Positions 56,380 through 64,000 of a DNA stretch of 64,000 bases are shown in pieces. The DNA is from Citrobacter sp. R56. Lineage in GTDB: Bacteria > Pseudomonadota > Gammaproteobacteria > Enterobacterales > Enterobacteriaceae. A program made the translations under genes and the position numbers. The first letter of the stretch is position 1; each line of letters begins with the position of its first letter. Location: assembly GCF_016811995.1 (NCBI RefSeq), contig NZ_CP069159.1, positions 2,294,001-2,358,000 of the forward strand. Reading direction: 5' to 3'. The notes below the pieces were generated by a model, which saw only the letters and a program-made list of their open reading frames with translations, was not told the origin of the DNA and ran no database searches.

Positions 56380-57015
56380 ATGTCTAAACCCGAGGAAAAT
56401 TCACTGTTAGGTCAACTTGATATCATTGCGAAAGGGCTCAGTGAAACCTTTTCGCCATTCTGCGAAGTTGTTGTGCACGACCTTAAAAATCCCGAACATG
56501 CGATTCTCGCGATCCATAACAACTTATCCGGCAGGGAAGCAGGGCAGCCCGCAACCGAATTGGGGCTTGCACGTATTGCCTCGCCGGATTTCCCCAACAT
56601 TGTGGCGAACTACGGCAATCAATTTGCTGATGGCCGCCCGGTGAAAAGCACCTCTATTGGCATTAAAGATAATGATGGCAAGTACGTCGCGGCCCTGTGT
56701 CTGAATGTGGACATGACGCTGTTCAGAGCTATGCAAAGTGCGTTAGCGCGCTTCACCGAGATCGAAAATACCGCCGTACAGGAACATATAGAACCGACAG
56801 GATCTGAGGCGATCCGTCAGCGCATCGACAGTTACGCCGCCAAACGTGCGACCACGGCACGCGCGCTCAATGTTGCCGACCGCAAAGCCGTTATTCAGGA
56901 ATTACGTAAAGACGGTCTTTTGGAGGTGAAAAAATCGATGGAGACCATCGCTCAGCATCTCGGTGTTTCCAGAGCAACGGCGTATCTCTATGCCCGTCAG
57001 GAAAATGAGATATAG
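56380..57015 (+). CDS. YheO-like PAS/HTH transcriptional regulator
   Basis: A 211-residue regulator with an N-terminal YheO-type PAS domain (ISLG-like FSPFCEVVVHDLKNPEHAILAIHNNLSGREAGQP; KSTSIGIKDNDGKYVAALCLNVDMT) and a C-terminal helix-turn-helix (SMETIAQHLGVSRATAYLYARQ). It is related to E. coli YheO and to DauR, which controls D-arginine catabolism. ATG at 56380 follows GGAGAG. As the third gene after ridA-like and dehydratase genes it probably regulates that amino acid pathway. Confidence 0.85.
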   Translation: MSKPEENSLLGQLDIIAKGLSETFSPFCEVVVHDLKNPEHAILAIHNNLSGREAGQPATELGLARIASPDFPNIVANYGNQFADGRPVKSTSIGIKDNDGKYVAALCLNVDMTLFRAMQSALARFTEIENTAVQEHIEPTGSEAIRQRIDSYAAKRATTARALNVADRKAVIQELRKDGLLEVKKSMETIAQHLGVSRATAYLYARQENEI

Positions 57016-57025
57016 CTCAACCCGA

Positions 57026-57053
57026 CAACGTGCAATCTACTGGTTGCACGTTG
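57026..57053. terminator. Stem-loop between convergent genes
   Basis: CAACGTGCAA/TTGCACGTTG perfect 10-bp stem, 8-base loop, 10 bases after the regulator stop; no T run, so termination efficiency is uncertain. Confidence 0.55.
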
Positions 57054-57085
57054 CCTAGTGTTAATAACAGGGGAGGGAAGGCTAG

Positions 57086-58402
57086 TTAACTGCCCCAGCG
57101 ACTTCTCAGATAGTTAACCGCTTGCTGCGTTTGCGGCTGGTTGAGATAGTCTTCTCTGAACAGGATCGTGCCGCTAATTTGTGGCACTGATTCATTCAAA
57201 TCAAGCTGCTTTTTAAGCTCCGGCACGCCGCCATTGGCCATCCAGTCCGGTTCATTTTTGGAGGGTTCGCCCACTTTGTACAGGGCAATACCGATATAGA
57301 GCCGCGTGTTGGTCGGCTTCACGACATCGGCCCACCATTTTGCCAGCACATCATAACGGGCCGCGCTGCGCGAAAAGGGCCAGTAAATTTGCGGGGCGAT
57401 GTAATCGAGTAATCCTTGCTGAACCCAGCGACGCGTGTCGGCAAAGGATTCATCGTAGGCAGCTGCGCCTCGCGTATCGGAACCGGCGGGATCGTGTGAG
57501 CGATTACGCCATACACCGGCTGGACTCACACCAAATTCGACGTCAGGTTTAAGCTTATTAATGGTGTGCGAGACTTGTTCTATCAGCTGTTGCGTATTGT
57601 GCCGACGCCAGTCTGCTTTCGATGCGAACGCGCCGCCGTATTTTCGGAAGGTTTCGTTGTCATTGAGCGTGGAACCTGGAGACTCTGTATAGAAGTAGTC
57701 ATCAAACTGCACGCCATCAACCGGATAACGTGAGACGACTTCGGCAACGATGCTGGTTATCCAGTCGCGTGCCTCCGGGATACCCGGGTCGAGGACAAAA
57801 CGATCGCCCGCGGTTCGGATCCAGTCGCGATGCAACACAAAAACGCTTGAAGGATGTTGAGACACCGTGCTGTTCAGTTCTGCGACGGTCGACGGTTTCG
57901 TGTTGGTGGAGACGCGATACGGATTAAACCAGGCATGCACTTTCATGCCGCGTTTATGCGCTTCATCAAGCATAAATTGCAGCGGGTCATAACCCGGATT
58001 TTCACCGATGGTGCCGGTCATGAGATCTGACCAGGGTAAAATCTCCGAGGGCCAGAGCGCCGTACCGTCTGGTTTGACCTGGAAAAATACGGTATTGATA
58101 CCAATGCTTTTCAGTTGATCCAGCTTGTTGGTCAACGCATTTTGCTGCTGACGGACTCGACTGGCGGTATCACTCACATTGACAGATGACACCGGCGGCC
58201 AGTCAAGGCGAGAAACCGTTGCCAACCAGATACCGCGCATCGGTTCCTGGCGCTGTTGAGGTTTACCCGGTGTGACTGGCGTTGACGGCGTGACAAGCGA
58301 AACCGGAGGTTCTGAGGAACAACTGGAAAGTAAAAGAGCCATTGCGATAAGTGAGAATGACTTTTTAGCCATGCGCTGGAGGCGACGAGAGCAGATATCC
58401 AT
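57086..58402 (-). CDS. digH: DigH (YddW), divisome-localised glycosyl hydrolase
   Basis: A 438-residue outer-membrane lipoprotein of the GHL10 family, close to the E. coli length. The N-terminus MDICSRRLQRMAKKSFSLIAMALLLSSCSS carries a lipobox (LLSSC). The catalytic domain includes MRGIWLATVSRLDWPPVSS, VHAWFNPYR, GVQFDDYFYTESPGS, GVSPAGVWRNRSHDP and APQIYWPFSRS. E. coli DigH cleaves denuded peptidoglycan glycan strands at division sites. ATG at 58402 matches E. coli MDICSR; the frame is open 8 codons further. Confidence 0.95.
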   Translation of the reverse strand: MDICSRRLQRMAKKSFSLIAMALLLSSCSSEPPVSLVTPSTPVTPGKPQQRQEPMRGIWLATVSRLDWPPVSSVNVSDTASRVRQQQNALTNKLDQLKSIGINTVFFQVKPDGTALWPSEILPWSDLMTGTIGENPGYDPLQFMLDEAHKRGMKVHAWFNPYRVSTNTKPSTVAELNSTVSQHPSSVFVLHRDWIRTAGDRFVLDPGIPEARDWITSIVAEVVSRYPVDGVQFDDYFYTESPGSTLNDNETFRKYGGAFASKADWRRHNTQQLIEQVSHTINKLKPDVEFGVSPAGVWRNRSHDPAGSDTRGAAAYDESFADTRRWVQQGLLDYIAPQIYWPFSRSAARYDVLAKWWADVVKPTNTRLYIGIALYKVGEPSKNEPDWMANGGVPELKKQLDLNESVPQISGTILFREDYLNQPQTQQAVNYLRSRWGS

Positions 58403-58507
58403 GTATGCCAGTTTTCCGATGATCACGTGAGAAGGTCATTCTCGTATTATTCAAACGTAAGTCAATACGAAGCGTGCGGCATACAGGCTGACTGGCAGAG
58501 TAGGGGA

Positions 58508-58795
58508 TTAATCCTTCTTACTGCGCCCCTCGGTCCACGGATTAAAAGCAGGTTCATCTTTTGCTTCAGGCTCCGCATCATTGAGAGAATCAAGGTATAG
58601 CGCTTCAACTTCCGCGCGGGCCCACGGCGTACGTCGCAAAAATTTCAAACTCGATTTGACACTTGGGTCATTCTTAAAGCAGTTGATGTTGATCAGTTGA
58701 GCCAACTTAACCCAGCCATAACGCGCAACAAGTGCATTAACTTGCATTTCAAGCGTCACGCCATGCAAAGGATCTTTAGAAAAGTGAGCAGTCAC
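58508..58795 (-). CDS. DUF2132 (VF530-like) putative DNA-binding protein
   Basis: About 95 residues. The core [62 protein letters not shown] is the VF530/DUF2132 fold, a small helical protein suggested to bind DNA. No ATG is available; GTG at 58795 with GGGA upstream is chosen, and TTG at 58834 is the alternative. The acidic C-terminal tail ([15 protein letters not shown]) is extra. Function unknown. Confidence 0.78.
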   Translation of the reverse strand: MTAHFSKDPLHGVTLEMQVNALVARYGWVKLAQLININCFKNDPSVKSSLKFLRRTPWARAEVEALYLDSLNDAEPEAKDEPAFNPWTEGRSKKD

Positions 58796-58887
58796 AGGAG
58801 GTCCCGTCAATTCAAATTTGGGGTGAGGGTACAAGAAAGTGGCGTCATCAGCAATGTAGTGCCAGCAATAAAGAAACTGGCTGGCGA

Positions 58888-59481
58888 CTATTTTGTACCA
58901 ATAGTGTGAGTATTTCGTGACTGGTAGATTAACTGGCGCCAGGCGCGATTATGCAGGGTGAACAGTAGCATCTTATAGAAGGCCGTAGAAAGGATACAAC
59001 CACCGCAGATCAGTAGCATGACGACACTCAGCAACGATGCGGTCAGATCGACCCCGGGCCAATTGGTGCCAGTCAGCGCAGAAACCAGGTAAGCGGCCGT
59101 CAACAGCAGGCTTATCACTGCCAGAGTAAGATGCACCCGTAAGGCGCGAATGCTGCCTTTGCCAATCATAAATGTCGTCAGACCGTTGATGCCAGCGAAC
59201 AGCAGCGCGATCAGCACAACCCACACGAACACCCGGTCAGCAGGCTGGTTTAGTGCGGCGAGTACGCCGTAACCCAACCACAGCTGTGGAATAGCAAAAC
59301 TGACGGTTACCCCGAGGGTACTGATCGCTGCCGGAATGCCCATGGTATGTAACCCAACCGGTTTCCCCATCTGTTCGGCAAGCTGTGCTTTCAGCTGTTG
59401 CAACTGTGTAGTGCTGGCCTGACGAAGGCTGGCCGCCACGTCGTTACAGTGTTGTAAGCGACGGGAGAAGACTTTAAACAT
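58888..59481 (-). CDS. Four-helix membrane protein of unknown function
   Basis: A 197-residue protein not recognised. An N-terminal amphipathic segment ([32 protein letters not shown]) precedes four hydrophobic helices at about residues 47-76, 84-105, 117-137 and 143-170, ending in a basic tail. The layout suggests an inner-membrane protein with cytoplasmic ends. No catalytic motif is visible. The ribosome-binding site is weak. It stands alone. Confidence 0.6.
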   Translation of the reverse strand: MFKVFSRRLQHCNDVAASLRQASTTQLQQLKAQLAEQMGKPVGLHTMGIPAAISTLGVTVSFAIPQLWLGYGVLAALNQPADRVFVWVVLIALLFAGINGLTTFMIGKGSIRALRVHLTLAVISLLLTAAYLVSALTGTNWPGVDLTASLLSVVMLLICGGCILSTAFYKMLLFTLHNRAWRQLIYQSRNTHTIGTK

Positions 59482-59659
59482 ATGACTACTCTGTGCTTAG
59501 TTGGGGGAACGACTGTAACCATGGTGGCCATGTTCAACCTGATGAGCTAATAACGCAAGAGGAGGGATGCCAGAGACTCTCAGAACGTGGGAGTGGTTTA
59601 AAGTGATCGGCCTTAATAATCAATTTAACATAATATACATTATGCGCACCAGCATGGAA

Positions 59660-59842
59660 TCAGGCAGAATCCGTAGTTTTGTGGTTATGATTGTCCTGGT
59701 TGTTGATAGCCTTTGAACGCGCTTTCTTCAGCATCAATACCAACAACCTGGCCTGCTTGTCATGACGATTGGCTTTACCGGACATCACGTTCGCAACGCG
59801 CTCATATCTGGTCATATTCAATTTTTGTATCGTACGTTTCAT
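59660..59842 (-). CDS. Small basic protein, 60 residues, unknown
   Basis: MKRTIQKLNMTRYERVANVM then a long Lys/Arg/Ala-rich helix (KQARLLVLMLKKARSKA) and a His/Asn-rich tail. The start has only a weak site (GAAGACGATAGG). Codon periodicity looks reasonable but I do not recognise the family. It may be a real small stress protein or a chance ORF. Confidence 0.4.
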   Translation of the reverse strand: MKRTIQKLNMTRYERVANVMSGKANRHDKQARLLVLMLKKARSKAINNQDNHNHKTTDSA

Positions 59843-62357
<2,515 letters not shown>

Positions 62358-62607
62358 TCAGGAACCCCCTCAAAGAGAAATTATGAAGGGTGTTCATGGG
62401 GAAAATCATTTTAGCCCCATTACTAATAATAATGATAATTGATATTCTATATGTATCGAAAATCTTCCTGTATGAACAGAGGCGTGGACATTACTACGCC
62501 GATGCTTCACAAGGCAGTTGCAGAAGACGCCACCCTGCTCCATCATCGCTTATGCGATACTGAGTAATACGCCGTAACGAAACAGGTCTTATAGAAAGGG
62601 AATTTTT

Positions 62608-62997
62608 ATGAATTCAGATGAGCGACAGTTTTATGAAGACGACGAAGGCATTGCTGTTGATTTAATTCTGCAGGCCTTCGGTCCTGAACCGGTTCAGTGC
62701 ATAAATCTTGAGGCGGAGTTTGCGGATCAAAAAATGAAGGATGACATCGATTTTCTCGTCAAGACACAAAATGATTTCTGTCAGAAGATCACTGCAGAAG
62801 CTAAACAATATTGTGAACGCGTATACGGAGTCAGTGTGAAAAATCTGACACTGGTAAAAATATACCTTTCTCCTGAGAATAAGGATCAATTTGGCTTCAT
62901 GCTTTCCACTTCCCTTGACCCGGAGCATGGGTTAGGGGTTAAATTTCATGGCATTGAAGTGAAAAAAACAGGAAGTAGTGAAACAGCATTTTTGTGA
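62608..62997 (+). CDS. Unknown acidic protein, possible immunity protein
   Basis: A 129-residue soluble protein with no signal peptide, beginning MNSDERQFYEDDEGIAVDLI. It alternates short strands (NLTLVKIYLSPENKDQFGFMLSTSLDPEHGLGVKFHGIEVKK) in its second half, like small immunity or DUF2262/DUF6985-type proteins, but I cannot assign a family. GAAAGGGAA precedes the ATG. It lies 47 bases upstream of a SUKH-like gene, suggesting an immunity-gene cluster. Confidence 0.65.
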   Translation: MNSDERQFYEDDEGIAVDLILQAFGPEPVQCINLEAEFADQKMKDDIDFLVKTQNDFCQKITAEAKQYCERVYGVSVKNLTLVKIYLSPENKDQFGFMLSTSLDPEHGLGVKFHGIEVKKTGSSETAFL

Positions 62998-63044
62998 ACC
63001 TTCAAACACATATTAAATATTAAATATTAAGGCAGTGATAATAA

Positions 63045-63671
63045 ATGAATTTATCTTCCACCGACGCCACATCAGCCAGTCATACCCCGCCATTGGTCTG
63101 GCCAGAATTTACCAATGACAAGGCGCAACTAGAGTGGTGGCTTGCCTGCGTCAAGGCATATCGCGCGGAGTGGGCAAAACCTGCGAGCCTCACGCCAGTT
63201 AACGCCCAGGAAATTGATGCGCTTGAACAGCGTCTTGCTTGCCCACTTCCAACGCCGTTACGCACGTATCACGAAAACATTGGTGTACTGGATCTATCCG
63301 AAAGTTTGTGTAGCGTGACGCCTGTGAAATACAGCAATATTGAACCACTACTTGATGCTTATCCCGGTATTACAGATATTCTGGAGGATACGCCTGAATC
63401 AACCTCGCTATGGACGCTGGTTAATCAACTTATTGTCTTTGGCGACTATCTTGGCAACGGTAATTTATGGTGTTTTCACCGCAATACCGGCGAAGTCTGG
63501 TATTTTGATCATGACAGCTCACCTATGCTAACGAAAATGTTTACCGATGTGGGTCAGTACCTCGATATTCTGATGTTCATGTGCCTGTTGTTTATTCATG
63601 ATGAGGAAGGAAATGAGGAACTACTGCGAGAGCGCCTGGGCGATGAAATCGTAGAAAAATGGATGTATTAG
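63045..63671 (+). CDS. SMI1/KNR4 (SUKH)-like protein, probable immunity protein
   Basis: A 208-residue protein. INAQEIDALEQRLACPLPTPLRTYHENIGVLD, then LIVFGDYLGNGNLWCFHRNTGEVWYFDHDSSPM and GQYLDILMFMCLL follow the SMI1/KNR4 layout: an E-x-x-L-x-x-x-LP-x-x-L/Y motif, a GDYLGNG turn, and a W-F-D-H-D strand. Bacterial SUKH proteins usually neutralise polymorphic toxins. No matching toxin is in the window, so the partner may lie past the edge or be lost. No strong ribosome-binding site is visible. Confidence 0.75.
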   Translation: MNLSSTDATSASHTPPLVWPEFTNDKAQLEWWLACVKAYRAEWAKPASLTPVNAQEIDALEQRLACPLPTPLRTYHENIGVLDLSESLCSVTPVKYSNIEPLLDAYPGITDILEDTPESTSLWTLVNQLIVFGDYLGNGNLWCFHRNTGEVWYFDHDSSPMLTKMFTDVGQYLDILMFMCLLFIHDEEGNEELLRERLGDEIVEKWMY

Positions 63672-63764
63672 GGGTTCAACGCAGAAAACTATTTTGCTAC
63701 GCCCCTTAACGACATAATTTGTCACACAGATACCGGTTGACGATCACTAACAACCAATGTGTCC

Positions 63765-64000
63765 CTACTGAAACGGCCAGGCGACACGTTCCGTTATTTT
63801 TGGCTGAGTTGATGCTTTTTCAACAAACGCGGGCCAGGTGTATGATTTAGTAATAAATTTCCATGAGTAATACTCTTTACCCTCATCAATAAACTTCAGG
63901 TTCAAAAGCGCCCAATCCTCATCATGGCAGTGTGAGGTTTTGGCATACTCTTCTGCGGTAAAACAGGCCCTGATCATCGCCTTTGATGAAAAAAGGACGT
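63765..64000 (-). CDS. Partial unknown protein, possible immunity protein
   Basis: The minus-strand frame is open to the window edge; the visible C-terminal part is about 78 residues and ends ERVAWPFQ. An ATG at 63977 exists, but the sequence upstream (VLFSSKA) remains open and protein-like, so the true start is probably outside. It has many aromatic residues (EYYSWKFITKSYTWPAFVEKA). Not recognised; the neighbourhood suggests an orphan immunity gene. Confidence 0.5.
   Translation of the reverse strand, partial: VLFSSKAMIRACFTAEEYAKTSHCHDEDWALLNLKFIDEGKEYYSWKFITKSYTWPAFVEKASTQPKITERVAWPFQ

Overview
The window is chromosomal DNA of an enterobacterium, most likely Citrobacter or a close relative. 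The backbone follows the E. coli K-12 order around minute 32-33 (yncE, ansP, yncG, pptA, yddH, nhoA, yddE, narVWYZ, narU, yddG, fdnGHI, yddM, adhP, maeA, sra, osmC, ddpFDCBAX, yddW/digH). It also carries the smvR-smvA-porin block that Salmonella has beside narU and that E. coli K-12 lacks. The genus is inferred from gene content and order; no database search was possible.

Layout. 1-8.7 kb: end of yncE, a small lipoprotein, the asparagine permease gene ansP, yncG, a divergent NmrA-type dehydrogenase/LysR pair, the tautomerase gene pptA, a membrane diguanylate cyclase, a flavin reductase-like gene and an arylamine N-acetyltransferase. 8.7-10.2 kb: a foreign-looking membrane protein gene and a 129-bp element bounded by IS6/IS26-type terminal repeats. 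10.2-19.3 kb: yddE, the second respiratory nitrate reductase (narZYWV) and the nitrate/nitrite transporter gene narU, with a REP element between narU and narZ. 19.5-24.8 kb: smvR/smvA biocide efflux, a GFA-family protein, an OmpD-type porin and the exporter gene yddG. 25-29.6 kb: formate dehydrogenase-N (fdnGHI), with fdnG read through a selenocysteine TGA. 29.7-36.4 kb: a HigBA toxin-antitoxin pair, adhP, an ABC-F ATPase preceded by a short leader ORF with alternative RNA pairings, maeA, sra and osmC.

36.4-43.2 kb: an operon for ketone bodies (3-hydroxybutyrate and acetoacetate) with a divergent LysR regulator, placed between osmC and ddp. 43.2-50.2 kb: ddpXABCDF (D-Ala-D-Ala dipeptidase and dipeptide ABC transporter), headed by an RpiR-type regulator. 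50.5-57 kb: an HdeB-like acid chaperone, a chemoreceptor, a HipBA-type pair, and a RidA / PLP dehydratase / YheO-like regulator cluster. 57-64 kb: digH, a DUF2132 protein, unknown membrane and small proteins, an aldo/keto reductase next to the stump of a second one, a LysR regulator, and a terminal run of SUKH-like and other possible immunity genes cut by the window edge.

Together the genes serve anaerobic respiration (formate to nitrate), stress and envelope defence, and use of alternative carbon and nitrogen sources. The parts that look least like standard backbone are 8.7-10.1 kb, the ABC-F leader at 33.4-33.6 kb, the ketone-body operon, the HipBA region and the immunity-like tail.
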